DNA of 37,021 nt. Origin: a virus. The notes beneath the pieces are model-generated. The model was not told where the DNA came from. It ran no database searches and saw only the letters and a program-made list of their open reading frames with translations. The stretch lies in the IMG/VR virus record IMGVR_UViG_3300020467_000017, positions 1-37,021 of that record, one strand, 5' to 3'. Below, piece after piece: positions 18,337-28,011 of this stretch. The position numbers were made by a program, and so were the translations under genes. Within the stretch, counting starts at the first letter, position 1. Every line of letters begins with the position of its first letter.

Positions 18337-18672
18337 ATGGCAGCAATCCCCTTAAATCTATTATTGGAAAAAGGAACGGATTTTGATGCCACCTTTAATA
18401 TCCAAAATGAAGATAACACAACACCTCTTAACCTGACTGGTTATACAGCAGCTGCTAAGATGAAACGTAGTTATTATTCAACAACTTCAACAGATTTTAT
18501 TGTTGATTTTGTTGATCGTTATAATGGTATATTAAAAATTAGTTTAACCAATACTAGTACTTCTGCATTAGATCCGAGACGATATGTATATGATATTGTT
18601 TTGACATCTCCGCAAAGTATTAAGACAAGAGTTATAGAAGGTATACTTGAAGTAACTCCTGGGGTGACCTGA
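18337..18672 (+). CDS. Ig-like virion protein (BppU N-domain-like)
   Basis: A 111-aa protein with an Ig-like beta-sandwich pattern: LLEKGTDFDATFNI, PLNLTGYTAAAKMK, GILKISLTN, RRYVYDIVLTS, TRVIEGILEVTPG. This strand order (a 'GTDF...PLNLTGYT...K' opening and an 'xxEGxLxVTPGVT' ending) resembles the small immunoglobulin-like domains of phage baseplate upper proteins and tail accessory proteins. It shares one base with the start of the next gene, so it is probably a partner of that product in the virion. The fold call is by eye; the exact role is unknown. Confidence 0.65.
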   Translation: MAAIPLNLLLEKGTDFDATFNIQNEDNTTPLNLTGYTAAAKMKRSYYSTTSTDFIVDFVDRYNGILKISLTNTSTSALDPRRYVYDIVLTSPQSIKTRVIEGILEVTPGVT

Positions 18673-19397
18673 TGCCAAAGTATAATGTATCAGTAAAATC
18701 TTCTAATTATCAGGTTCTTTCGGAACCTCAGAAGAAATATAATGTTGGGGTTAATTATGAAATACCTAGTAAGTATCTCCAATATGGTAATGAGATACTC
18801 AATACTTCTAGTTGGATATTTAACGGAACCAATGTAGGGTTTCCTTTAATTGATCCAACAGGTGATCCATACACTCCCATTAATGATCAACAATTAATTG
18901 TTTGTATTAATGGTTTAGTTCAAGTTCCTGGTATTGATTATAGTACTAGTGGAACCAATTTAATTTTTACTAATGCTCCTGGATCTACAGATACAGTATA
19001 TGTTGTAGGTCTCTCTACAACTGCTGACCTTACAAGAACAATTAACTTTGTTGTTGATGCTGGTTCCGCACCTATGTCACAGGGAGTTAAGGGTGATATG
19101 ACATTAGATGTCACTGGTAAAATTATCAGTTGGACTTTAATTGCAGATCAAGAAGGTCAAATACAATTTGATATTAAGAAATCTGATTATACAAATTTCC
19201 CCAATTTCTCTTCTATTTGTGGTAGTGAGAGACCACAGTTAGGAGACATTAGTACAGGGTCAGAACAAAGAATAAATAAGAATACAACTATTTCATCTTG
19301 GAGTCCCACTCTAAATTCTGGAGATATTCTACAGTTTGAAATTGTGTATGCCCTAAATATACAGAGGTGCGTAGTATCACTGAAGCTCGCACTGTAA
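18672..19397 (+). CDS. Virion protein with T7-fibre-like motif and C-terminal beta-sandwich domain
   Basis: A 241-aa protein in two parts. At residues about 70-115 there is the motif LIVCINGLVQVPGIDYSTSG..LIFTNAP..TDTVYV, frequent in tail fibre and tail proteins. Residues about 125-241 form a beta domain seen at the C-termini of many phage tail proteins: QGVKGDMTLDVTGKIISWTL, ADQEGQIQFDIKKS.YTNFP, SERPQLG, and NSGDILQFEI...RCVVSLKLAL. The ATG overlaps the TGA of the Ig-like gene. No catalytic residues are evident. A tail or decoration role is likely; the ligand is unknown. Confidence 0.7.
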   Translation: MPKYNVSVKSSNYQVLSEPQKKYNVGVNYEIPSKYLQYGNEILNTSSWIFNGTNVGFPLIDPTGDPYTPINDQQLIVCINGLVQVPGIDYSTSGTNLIFTNAPGSTDTVYVVGLSTTADLTRTINFVVDAGSAPMSQGVKGDMTLDVTGKIISWTLIADQEGQIQFDIKKSDYTNFPNFSSICGSERPQLGDISTGSEQRINKNTTISSWSPTLNSGDILQFEIVYALNIQRCVVSLKLAL

Positions 19398-19403
19398 TAT
19401 TAT

Positions 19404-19411
19404 TATAAATA
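19404..19411 (+). promoter_or_regulatory. T4-type late promoter (TATAAATA)
   Basis: An exact TATAAATA seven bases after the stop of the preceding gene and 38 nt before the next ATG. The leader contains a good GAGGAG Shine-Dalgarno at 19434-19439. This is one of three exact consensus matches in intergenic DNA. Confidence 0.75.
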
Positions 19412-19449
19412 AGTTCATATAGGAAGAAAACACGAGGAGTTAAACTTAA

Positions 19450-20844
19450 ATGGCACTGCTAGTTACCGACCAGGGTGAGATTGATTCACTCCGCACGTTA
19501 TTAAACTCAACACATCAAATACCAAGGAACTTGGTTTTGAAACTCTACACAAGTAACACCACTCCATCTGAGTCGGATGTTCCTTCGGCACTAAATTATT
19601 TTGAACCATACAACGCAAGTAATGCTAGTGGTTACGGTTCTGCACCTACAACTGGTTATCCAGAAGTAGAAAATAATAGAGTGGAAGAAGATCAAGATTT
19701 CAGTCAACAGTACGGTATATTACTTAATGGTAATCGCTGGAGTATTGACACCACTGTTGCTGCTGCACATACTACAACTGCTGATGGTACTTCTGGTACT
19801 TATTCTATCACAGTACAAGATGCAAGCGATATTAAGAAAGGAGACTATGTAGAAGGTGCTGGTGTTCCTACAAACACTTATGTTGTTGATATTCAAGGAT
19901 TGGTTCTTGAAATTAGTCAACAGTTAACTGCTGCTCTATCTACAACTGCTGTTTCATTCGGTAGAGGTCGTTCTACTGCTTCCTATCCTGAGAAAGTTTT
20001 CACTTTTGAATCTGCTGCTGGTGATGTTTACGGTTACTACTTAGCACGTGCAAATAACATGCCTGTAACAATACAGGGTGTTGTTGATGCAGCTGCAGCT
20101 TCTGCTGGTACTCAAATCACTAAGACTGGTACTAAGGGTGTTATCGGTAACAACTATATTAACCTTCTTGATGTTGATGTAACTCCATCAATTACTGCTG
20201 GTTCTTCTGGCACATTTGAAATTGCAGTTGATTCTGCTACTGGTATTGCTGCTGGACAACGTGTATCTGGTACAGGTATTGCTTCTGGATCAACAGTTGT
20301 TGGTGTTTCTGGCACAACAATTTATTTAAGTAAGGCACTTACAGGTGCTGCTTCTGGTACTGCTACATTTAAAGTTAATGTTGCAGAAGACCTAACTCCA
20401 GGAATGGCAGTTTCTCAGACAGCAACTCCAAATGGTATTGCTGCTAATACAACAATTACTGGTATTGACTATGAGACTGTTACTGGTGAGATTGGACCTC
20501 GTGTTTATCTCAGTGAACTGTTGGTAGACAACATTCAGGTATCAAATGGTAACGATGCTGTTAAGTTTGATTTCTCTAAAGTAACAGCTACAGCACATGC
20601 TTTAAATCCAGGCGATGTTATTTACATTGCACAAGGTACTTCAAGCACATTACCTGCTGCTCATTACACAGTATTTGAAACACCTGATGCTGATACATTC
20701 ACCACAACTCCAGCACTTTCTGGAACAGGTGATGCTACTCTGTACTCAAGTATATTTTTCGCAGAAAGATTTACAAATGGTCCATACGCCATTCAGAACA
20801 ATGGTGACCAAATCAAGGTTACTCTAAACGTCAGCCTAGACTGA
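19450..20844 (+). CDS. Virion structural protein with duplicated beta domain
   Basis: A 464-aa protein. The N-terminus (MALLVTDQGEIDSLRTLLN, then NLVLKLYTSNTTPSESD) follows a pattern seen in phage virion proteins that begin with a helix and a strand 'LxLKLYTN'. Two paralogous beta modules occur at about residues 112-172 and 255-315, each with GTxSGT(Y/F)xIxV, a 'I..G..V.G.G(V/I)' turn, and an 'LS..LT.A.S.TA' ending. The C-terminus contains GDVIYIAQGTSSTLPAAHYT and ends in TLNVSLD. It has its own exact late promoter, a good ribosome binding site and a strong terminator just downstream, so it probably forms a monocistronic, highly expressed unit. That suggests an abundant virion protein; the location in the particle is unknown. 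Confidence 0.72.
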   Translation: MALLVTDQGEIDSLRTLLNSTHQIPRNLVLKLYTSNTTPSESDVPSALNYFEPYNASNASGYGSAPTTGYPEVENNRVEEDQDFSQQYGILLNGNRWSIDTTVAAAHTTTADGTSGTYSITVQDASDIKKGDYVEGAGVPTNTYVVDIQGLVLEISQQLTAALSTTAVSFGRGRSTASYPEKVFTFESAAGDVYGYYLARANNMPVTIQGVVDAAAASAGTQITKTGTKGVIGNNYINLLDVDVTPSITAGSSGTFEIAVDSATGIAAGQRVSGTGIASGSTVVGVSGTTIYLSKALTGAASGTATFKVNVAEDLTPGMAVSQTATPNGIAANTTITGIDYETVTGEIGPRVYLSELLVDNIQVSNGNDAVKFDFSKVTATAHALNPGDVIYIAQGTSSTLPAAHYTVFETPDADTFTTTPALSGTGDATLYSSIFFAERFTNGPYAIQNNGDQIKVTLNVSLD

Positions 20845-20884
20845 TTATACATAGAGTACACCCAGTCTATATTCTTTACTTTGT

Positions 20885-20913
20885 GGGGGTTGCATTTTGC
20901 AATCCCCTTTTTT
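20885..20913 (+). terminator. Strong intrinsic terminator
   Basis: A 10-bp stem (20885-20894 with 20898-20907, one G.U pair), a 3-nt TTT loop and a run of six T directly after. A second, weaker 7-bp pairing TAGACTG/CAGTCTA brackets the stop codon just upstream (20837-20843 with 20863-20869). Oddly, the next ATG is only 8 nt after the T run. Confidence 0.9.
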
Positions 20914-20921
20914 ATTGACTT

Positions 20922-23900
20922 ATGTTCTACACCTACGAGTCAGGAGGAAGAGTCTCTAGACCTATAAGTGATTATAGGTCTGAGGTTTTGTCTGGCTCGT
21001 TTGCTGCTAGAGGTTTAGAAAGTTTTAAATTCAATCAAGGTCCAGCAGTACCACTCAGTGATATTAGTGGTACTCTTGCACAGTACGCAGATCGTAGTAT
21101 ATACAATCTTTCAAGTCAGAGATCAGGACTAGGAGTATTAAGTGGTGCTCAGACATCACAACAAGATGTACCACCAGGATATGTTTTACATCAACCAGGT
21201 CCAATCTACTCATGGACAACTGATGAACTTGGTGGTAACTCTGATGATAATCGTATATTCATACCAGCACCAAGTAGAATATTATTCTTAAACAATGCTG
21301 AAGAAACTAAGTCATATAGTTATCATCCAGCAGTTATTGATCTGTATACCGAAGTTGACTTCGGATTAATAACTGATAATGCTGGTAATAATACAAGTAA
21401 TAATGGTTTAGTTACAGACCTCAATGCAACATTAGTTGATTATGGTCGTGTTGTATATGTAACGACTGTAGAATCATTTGGATTTAGTAAGACACTTAAT
21501 GCTGCTTCATGGAAGGCAACTAGTGCATGGGTAGGTTCGGGTAGATTAATATCATTTGGTAAGCAGACATCTCCTGCCGTATACGGTACTATCACTGATG
21601 GTAAGGTACGACTTAGTGGTACTGCGGATGTTGACTATTCTCCTGCCATTGACGGCAGGGGAATTCTTCCGCTACAAGGAAATTCTATCATTGGAATTGC
21701 TGCTGCGATTGAAGGATTTGGAAGTCTTAGGAAGTTCTCTGGTTCTTCTGAATCTCTTACAGTTAATCCAGATGAGAGACAGATGTTGTTCTCGTTCACT
21801 GGTGAACGTATTGAGAAAACAACAAATATTCATATTGGTTCTGGAAGAATTAGAAATCTTGCCACACTTGAGGCAGAGAGAGGAACCTTTGATTATATCG
21901 GATCTGGTGAGATTACAATAAGATCTGATAAGTCAGATCAATATAAATTAGAAGACATTGCTGATTGGATACTTGAAGACATCAAGGGTAGACCTCTTGC
22001 AAGTATTAAGTACGAACCAGCAGACGAGAAACATACAGAAGATTATAATGAATCTGCTGTTGTCAGATTTACAGAACGTGACTACGGACTACTTGCAATC
22101 TGTTCTGTTGAAGAAATTGTAGTTGGTGATATATCTGGTCAAGGAACTGGATGTATTACCAAAGTTGAAATTGGTACAACAGCGAGAGTTGTATCTGGTC
22201 AAACTTATCAACCTGGATTGCCATCCAACAGTGCTACCAACTTTGTTGATTGGGGATCTGTTACTGAAATCGCATCCATGCGAGAGGATGGTGGTTGGAT
22301 TCTTAACCACACAGATCTCATTCCGTTTGGTGGAATTAAGATTGATCCTCATAATGGTTGTGCCGATAAGTTCCTACCTAGTTGGACAAGTCGTGGTTAC
22401 ATCAGTAAGCTTAGTGGTGTTGCACGAGTACCACTTGATGTTGGTGTACGTGGTAGTGGTGGATGGAAATACTTTGGTGCTTCTATTACCAACTTTGCTT
22501 TACTACAACCAGGTGACGGACTCTTTAGATTCTATAGTAGAAGTGCAGTTGGAATTAGTGCTACTACTAGTGGTGACGGTAGATTCTCTACATTCTCTGG
22601 TGGTGCTGAGTCTGCTACCTTTAATCCAACAGAGACACAGATGTTATTCTCCTTCACTGGAGCATACACAGATCTCAGATTTACATTTGGTACTTATCAT
22701 GGAGATGGTCGTCTCTTCAATGTCTCTGGTGGAGAAGAAAGAGGAACCAATTCTTATGTTGGATCTGGTGAGATTAAACTATTATCCAGAAAACCAAAAC
22801 TCATTGAACCTTCAGATGAGAAGCATACAGAAGATTACAACTTCAGTTCGTTTGTTCCATCAGTAGATCTTGATTATGGATTTATTGTTGATCCTTCCCT
22901 TGTAAGTTGTGTTAATGTCCCAATGGTATGGGATATTACTACCAACACAACAGCAACTACTGGATGTACTAAAGTTCCTGGTACTTTATCAGTAAGTGCC
23001 ACATATAGTATTCCTATTAATACAACAACACCAACATCCTACACAGATCTTGGTTCTGTTTCTACTATTGCAAGTCCATCCAATAATTACGGTTGGATAC
23101 TTGGAACTCATGCTCACGGTATACCATTTGGTACTGTTGCTGATATTACTGGTGTTGGTGAGACTCCAAGAGTATTCAATGAAGTTGGTGATGGAAGACT
23201 ATTCAGACTTCGTGGTGTTGCAAGAGTTCCATTAGATCAAAAGATTTTTGGTGGCGGTCTCTTCAAACCTCAAGGTGCATCTATTACCAACTTTAGTTTA
23301 CTTGCTATTGGTGACGGACATATCAATGGAATGTCTGGTGTTGCAACTTACAGCTTCCAAGTTGAGCATCTTGGTGACGGTAGATTCTCTACATTCTCTG
23401 GTGGTGCTGAGTCTTCAACATGGAATCCAACTGAGAAGCAAATGCTATTCTCCTTTACTGGAGGATATACAGATCTCAGCTTCACTCATGGTACATGGCA
23501 TGGTTCTGGAAGAATTAAGAACTTTGCTACTCTTAGAGCAGAAAGAACTTCTTATGATTATACAGGTTCTGGTACTATTCTCACATGGAACAAACTTGAG
23601 GAAGCAAGAACTTACTGGTACAACTGTAGTTCTATTGTTGAATTCCAAGATCTTGATTACGGATTCCTTGTTGATCCATCAACAATACCTGTTACATCTC
23701 TTACTACTCAGACAATATCTGATGTTACTGCACCAACAGGACACGTCAGAGTTGAGCAAGGTGAAGTAGTAACACTTGATGGAACTTATTCTGTTCCTTT
23801 ACAGACTACTACTGCAACTGAGTTTATTGATCATAACATTCTTCTTGAGTCAGAAGATCTATTACTTGATCATGGTCATATTCTGGATACCGTGGCGATG

Positions 23901-26900
23901 GGTCAGCCAGCATGTATCTATGGTGAGATTGACATTACTGGTGCTGCTCCTTCTGCGACAGTAGTTAATGAAAGTGGTGATGGAAGACTGTTCAGACTTA
24001 GAGGTGTTGCAAGAGTTCCACTTGATGCTAAGGTAATTACTTACGGTCTCTTCAAGCCTGGTGGTGCTTCCAAGACTAACTTTAGTCTACTTGCTATTGG
24101 TGATGGACATATCAATGGGTTATCTGGTGCTGCAACACACACCTTCCATGTTGAACATCTTGGTGACGGTAGATTCTCCACGTTCTCTGGTGGTGCTGAG
24201 TCTGCTACCTTCAATCCAACAGAGACAGAGATGTTATTCTCCTTCACTGGAGGATATACAGATCTCAAGTTTACTCATGGTACATGGCATGGTTCTGGAA
24301 GAATTAAGAACTTTGCTACTCTTAGAGCAGAAAGAACTTCCTATGATTGGATTGGTGATGGTGAAATTACAATTAGATCTAATAAGCCTGATCAGTATAC
24401 ACTTGAGGAACTTGCTAAGACTCAATTACTTGAGATTAGAAATGTCAATCTTGGTGATCTTAAGTACGAACCATCAGACGAGAAGCACACTGAATGTTAT
24501 AGTCCTGATTCACTTGTTGAATTCTTGGATGTTGATTACGGATTCCTTGTTGATCCATCAACAGTATCTGTTACAACACTCAATAGTCAAACTATTACAT
24601 CAGATATTACTGCTCCAACAGGACATGTTAGGGTTGAGCAAGGTGAGACAGTAATACTTGGTGGAACTTATTCTGTTCCAATACAGACTACTACTGCAAC
24701 TGAGTTTATTGATTACAATATTGTCAATGAAACTGAGGATGGTCTTTGGGATCATGGACATATTCTTGACACCGTTGCAATGGGTTACCCATTCGGTGAG
24801 ATATATGTCAAGGGTACTGCTACTGCTGTCTTCCAGCCTAACTGGGTTGGTAGTGGTATTGTTAGAGTTGATAATGCTGCTCATGCTAACTTCTCAGTTG
24901 GTTATATTGGTTCTGGTGATCTATTCTCATTCAATGGTTCTTCTGATACACTCAGTGTTTCTGTTGAAGGTGGTGGTCTATTCAGTGTTAGTGGTACTTC
25001 TCCATATGCTGTTGGTATTGGTGTTGTTGGTGAAGGTTCACTCAGGAAATTCTCTGGATCTGCTGAGTCTGTTACCTTCAATCCTGAAGAGAAGCAAATG
25101 CTCTTCTCCTTCATTGGAACTTCTGGAGATCCAAGTATTACACTGGCACATGAAGGATCAGGAAATCTATTTGCGTTTGATGGTAGTGGTGAAAGAGAGA
25201 CAAATGCTTGGTATGGTTCTGGTACAATTACATTGCGTTCCAGAAAACCAAAACTTACAGAACTTTCTGACGAGAAACATACAGAAGTCTATGATCTTGG
25301 TGTTTGTCATGACCCTGAAGAACTTGATTACGGATTCCTTGTTGATCCATCAACAGTATCAATTACACCTCTCACTACTCAGACCATTACGTCTGATATT
25401 ACTGCTCCAACAGGACATGTTAGAGTTGAACAAGGTGAAGTAGTAACACTTGGTGGAACTTATTCTGTTCCAATACAGACTACAGTACCTACTGAATTTT
25501 GGGATAATTATCTTGTTGCTGAGACTGAAGACGGTCTTTGGAATTACGGTTGGATACTTGACGATACTGGTAAGGATTGTCCGTTCGGTCAGATTGGTGT
25601 TATACGTGGTGATGCAATCACTGCTGAGATACAAGTATACACCTTTGTTGCTACTGGTGAGAGTGAACATAAAGTTCATGGTATTAACATTGGTGGTGAT
25701 GCATTCATCTTCGTTCCTCCAGCATGGAACTCTCCAGGTGATCCACCACTTGATGTTACTGGTGATGCAGATCCTACTCTCACACGTATTGCTATCTTTG
25801 ATGGTGGTTCTTTATTCGGATTGGGTGGAGCTGCTGAATGTACAACTATCGTACCTCCAACTGAGGATGTTCTATTCAGGTTCATTCCTGGTCCGTTTGA
25901 TAGATGGACAACATACGACTGGCAACCTAGTTGGGTATCCAAAGGTGGAATTACTCTTCCAGCAGGATTTACTGATACTCGTTATGTACCACATGTTATT
26001 GGTTCTGGTACATTCAGGAAGTTTGCTGGAGCAGCAGAATCTATTACCTTCAATCCAGAAGAGAGACAACTTCTATTCTCCTTCACTGGTGAACATCAGG
26101 TCAGCTTCACTGCTAATCCTCCAGAGGATACAGCAAGAATCAAGGTTGGTAGTCTTGCAGATACTAGATTTATTCCTAAGTATCCAGGTTCTGGTGAAAT
26201 ATATCTTACTGGTATTGCTAAGACTCATTGGGTTCCACATATTATTGGTACTGGATTTATTCCAACATTCTCTGGAGCAGCAGAATCTATTACCTTCAAT
26301 CCAGAAGAGAAGCAAATGCTCTTCTCCTTTGTTGGAACAAGAGAAGCAGAGAAGTTATCTGTTGCAACAACTGGATTTGGTACTCTACGTCTTACTGGAG
26401 AATCTACTCAGTTACTTACATTTGCAGAGCAACCATTTGGTACAATACCTGTATCTGGAGAAGCAAAAACTCATTATGTACCAAGTGTTGTTGGTTCTGG
26501 TACATTCAGGAAGTTTGCTGGAGCAGCAGAATCTATTACCTTCAATCCAGAAGAGAAGCAGATGCTCTTCTCCTTTACAGGAGCAGGATCTCAGACTACG
26601 ACTGTTGTTCCTCCAGAAGGATTTGGTACTCTCTTTGGATTCAGTGGTGCATCTATCACAACCAGATCTGCATACGAAACACAAGGTCTGTATCAGATCA
26701 GTGGCGATGGTCATATTACTGCATCTATCTTACATATTGGTTCTGGTACATTCAGGAAGTTTGCTGGAGCAGCCGAGTCTCTTACAGTCAACCCAGATGA
26801 AAGACAACTTCTATTCTCCTTCACAGGAGCAGGGTCTGAATCTACTAGTGTTGCTGAGATCAAACAGGTTGAAGTTGATATTACTGGAAAGGCAGATCCA

Positions 26901-28001
26901 GTTCTCAGAACATTTGCTTGGCATGGATCTGGAACAATCTCTGTTACTGGAGAAGCCAAAACTCATTATGTACCACATGTTATTGGTACTGGTTACATTC
27001 CAGTATTCAATGGTGCTGCCGAGTCTCTTACAGTCAATCCAGAAGAGAAGCAAATGCTCTTCTCCTTCACTGGAGAGAAGGAAGAAAGAATTCTTGTCAG
27101 AGAAGTCAGTCAAGGTGGAACACTCAAACTCCTTGGTACATCTGGAGATCCATTACTCACATTTGCAGAGCAACCATACGTTCAGACGAAGATCAGTGGA
27201 AAAGTTTCCTTCACTGTTCATCGCAGTATATTTGGTTCTGGTACACTTTATGCATTCTCTGGTGCAGCAGAAGCAACTGCCATTGTACCAGATCCAAGTA
27301 CAATTCTCTTCCAGGCATACGGAGAATCAGAATTCAGAATTACACGTTCTTACGTTGGTTCTGGTACTCTCAGAAAAATCAGTGGTGCTGCGGAATCTGT
27401 TACATTCAATCCAGACGAACAGCAAATGCTGTTCTCCTTCACTGGAGCTGGTACACAGTCCAAGACTGCGAGAGAAATTGGAACAGGAACCCTTACTACA
27501 ACTGGAGAAGCTGGAGTTCTTCTCAGATTCGCACACACTGGAGAAGGTACAATATCTCTCAGTGGAGATGCTCATACAACCAGAGCAAGAGACTTCGTTG
27601 GATTTGGTACAATTCCAGTTCTTACTGGTGCTGCGGAATCTATCAGCTTCAACCCAGAAGAAAAACAATTATTATTCTCCTTCCACGGAAAACGAATTTC
27701 CGAGAAGATTACCGCAAGAGAACTCAGTCAAGGCGGTACTCTCGTTGTTGGAAGTACATCAGGCGATCCACTACTTACATTCGCAGAGCAGCCATATGTT
27801 CGTCTTGATATCACAGGTGACAGTTATGACATTCGCACTCGTGCATATCAAGGATCTGGAAGAATATCCAATGTCAATAATCTTGATGAAGCATTTGCTC
27901 GTACTCCATACATCGGTAGTGGTATTGCAACAATTACTGGTGATGCATTCGTACAAGTACAACTATTCCAGCCACCACACGTACAGGTCTGGATTATATA
28001 A
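20922..28001 (+). CDS. Giant repetitive virion/fibre protein, 2359 aa
   Basis: The product is made of two nested repeat classes. The short class has the pattern GSGxLRKFSGAAESxTFNPEEKQMLFSFTG; I count 12 clear and 2 degenerate copies from about residue 265 to 2256, with a period of about 82 residues in the C-terminal third. The long class (six copies, 'DEKHTExY...DYGFLVDPS...TEFID...HGHILDT..MG.PFG') recurs every 240-293 residues in the first 1600 residues. The architecture suggests a long fibrous protein with serial small beta domains. The start has no Shine-Dalgarno and lies 8 nt after a terminator; no better in-frame start is visible. I do not recognise an enzyme domain. Size, repeats and context favour a virion surface or tail fibre protein. 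Some T4-like marine phages encode comparably large structural proteins. Confidence 0.8.
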   Translation: MFYTYESGGRVSRPISDYRSEVLSGSFAARGLESFKFNQGPAVPLSDISGTLAQYADRSIYNLSSQRSGLGVLSGAQTSQQDVPPGYVLHQPGPIYSWTTDELGGNSDDNRIFIPAPSRILFLNNAEETKSYSYHPAVIDLYTEVDFGLITDNAGNNTSNNGLVTDLNATLVDYGRVVYVTTVESFGFSKTLNAASWKATSAWVGSGRLISFGKQTSPAVYGTITDGKVRLSGTADVDYSPAIDGRGILPLQGNSIIGIAAAIEGFGSLRKFSGSSESLTVNPDERQMLFSFTGERIEKTTNIHIGSGRIRNLATLEAERGTFDYIGSGEITIRSDKSDQYKLEDIADWILEDIKGRPLASIKYEPADEKHTEDYNESAVVRFTERDYGLLAICSVEEIVVGDISGQGTGCITKVEIGTTARVVSGQTYQPGLPSNSATNFVDWGSVTEIASMREDGGWILNHTDLIPFGGIKIDPHNGCADKFLPSWTSRGYISKLSGVARVPLDVGVRGSGGWKYFGASITNFALLQPGDGLFRFYSRSAVGISATTSGDGRFSTFSGGAESATFNPTETQMLFSFTGAYTDLRFTFGTYHGDGRLFNVSGGEERGTNSYVGSGEIKLLSRKPKLIEPSDEKHTEDYNFSSFVPSVDLDYGFIVDPSLVSCVNVPMVWDITTNTTATTGCTKVPGTLSVSATYSIPINTTTPTSYTDLGSVSTIASPSNNYGWILGTHAHGIPFGTVADITGVGETPRVFNEVGDGRLFRLRGVARVPLDQKIFGGGLFKPQGASITNFSLLAIGDGHINGMSGVATYSFQVEHLGDGRFSTFSGGAESSTWNPTEKQMLFSFTGGYTDLSFTHGTWHGSGRIKNFATLRAERTSYDYTGSGTILTWNKLEEARTYWYNCSSIVEFQDLDYGFLVDPSTIPVTSLTTQTISDVTAPTGHVRVEQGEVVTLDGTYSVPLQTTTATEFIDHNILLESEDLLLDHGHILDTVAMGQPACIYGEIDITGAAPSATVVNESGDGRLFRLRGVARVPLDAKVITYGLFKPGGASKTNFSLLAIGDGHINGLSGAATHTFHVEHLGDGRFSTFSGGAESATFNPTETEMLFSFTGGYTDLKFTHGTWHGSGRIKNFATLRAERTSYDWIGDGEITIRSNKPDQYTLEELAKTQLLEIRNVNLGDLKYEPSDEKHTECYSPDSLVEFLDVDYGFLVDPSTVSVTTLNSQTITSDITAPTGHVRVEQGETVILGGTYSVPIQTTTATEFIDYNIVNETEDGLWDHGHILDTVAMGYPFGEIYVKGTATAVFQPNWVGSGIVRVDNAAHANFSVGYIGSGDLFSFNGSSDTLSVSVEGGGLFSVSGTSPYAVGIGVVGEGSLRKFSGSAESVTFNPEEKQMLFSFIGTSGDPSITLAHEGSGNLFAFDGSGERETNAWYGSGTITLRSRKPKLTELSDEKHTEVYDLGVCHDPEELDYGFLVDPSTVSITPLTTQTITSDITAPTGHVRVEQGEVVTLGGTYSVPIQTTVPTEFWDNYLVAETEDGLWNYGWILDDTGKDCPFGQIGVIRGDAITAEIQVYTFVATGESEHKVHGINIGGDAFIFVPPAWNSPGDPPLDVTGDADPTLTRIAIFDGGSLFGLGGAAECTTIVPPTEDVLFRFIPGPFDRWTTYDWQPSWVSKGGITLPAGFTDTRYVPHVIGSGTFRKFAGAAESITFNPEERQLLFSFTGEHQVSFTANPPEDTARIKVGSLADTRFIPKYPGSGEIYLTGIAKTHWVPHIIGTGFIPTFSGAAESITFNPEEKQMLFSFVGTREAEKLSVATTGFGTLRLTGESTQLLTFAEQPFGTIPVSGEAKTHYVPSVVGSGTFRKFAGAAESITFNPEEKQMLFSFTGAGSQTTTVVPPEGFGTLFGFSGASITTRSAYETQGLYQISGDGHITASILHIGSGTFRKFAGAAESLTVNPDERQLLFSFTGAGSESTSVAEIKQVEVDITGKADPVLRTFAWHGSGTISVTGEAKTHYVPHVIGTGYIPVFNGAAESLTVNPEEKQMLFSFTGEKEERILVREVSQGGTLKLLGTSGDPLLTFAEQPYVQTKISGKVSFTVHRSIFGSGTLYAFSGAAEATAIVPDPSTILFQAYGESEFRITRSYVGSGTLRKISGAAESVTFNPDEQQMLFSFTGAGTQSKTAREIGTGTLTTTGEAGVLLRFAHTGEGTISLSGDAHTTRARDFVGFGTIPVLTGAAESISFNPEEKQLLFSFHGKRISEKITARELSQGGTLVVGSTSGDPLLTFAEQPYVRLDITGDSYDIRTRAYQGSGRISNVNNLDEAFARTPYIGSGIATITGDAFVQVQLFQPPHVQVWII
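23484..23551 (+). repeat. 68-bp perfect direct repeat (copy 1)
   Basis: Identical over 68 bp to 24273-24340, 789 bp (263 codons) downstream in the same gene and frame. It lies in the segment encoding THGTWHGSGRIKNFATLRAE. Confidence 0.92.
23655..23684 (+). repeat. 30-bp perfect direct repeat (three copies)
   Basis: The segment encoding DYGFLVDPST is identical over 30 bp here and at 24534-24563 and 25326-25355. It marks the long repeat class of the giant gene. The fourth relative at about 22869 is diverged. Confidence 0.9.
24273..24340 (+). repeat. 68-bp perfect direct repeat (copy 2)
   Basis: Second copy of the 68-bp repeat at 23484-23551. Synonymous positions are also identical, which implies recent duplication or gene conversion. 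Confidence 0.92.
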
Positions 28002-28003
28002 TA

Positions 28004-28011
28004 CATAAATA
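28004..28011 (+). promoter_or_regulatory. T4-type late promoter (CATAAATA)
   Basis: CATAAATA lies three bases after the stop of the giant gene and ends 28 nt before the next ATG, in a 38-nt gap. A 6-bp inverted repeat (28022-28027 with 28032-28037) sits in the predicted leader just before the start codon. Confidence 0.65.

Larger units (their letters stand above)
21713..27689 (+). repeat. Short repeat units (FSGAAES...NPEEKQMLFSFTG) within the giant gene
   Basis: Twelve clear units end near 21790, 22650, 23450, 24240, 25105, 26075, 26325, 26570, 26815, 27060, 27430 and 27675. Later copies are close to each other at DNA level and about 245 bp apart. Two degenerate units lie near 25850 and 27290. 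Confidence 0.9.

Noticed and set aside
26228-27808. Further long open frames in the third + frame and on the - strand inside the giant gene
   Set aside because: They have compositions rich in Trp, Cys, Arg or Ser, lack ribosome binding sites and coincide with the same repeats, so they are explained by the repeat structure.
25450-28008. An 852-codon open frame overlapping the 3' part of the giant gene in another + frame
   Set aside because: Its translation is a Leu/Ser/Val-rich shadow of the repeats. The repeated codon pattern simply lacks stops in that frame. The in-frame giant protein has coherent domain repeats; the shadow has none of its own beyond those imposed by the DNA repeats.
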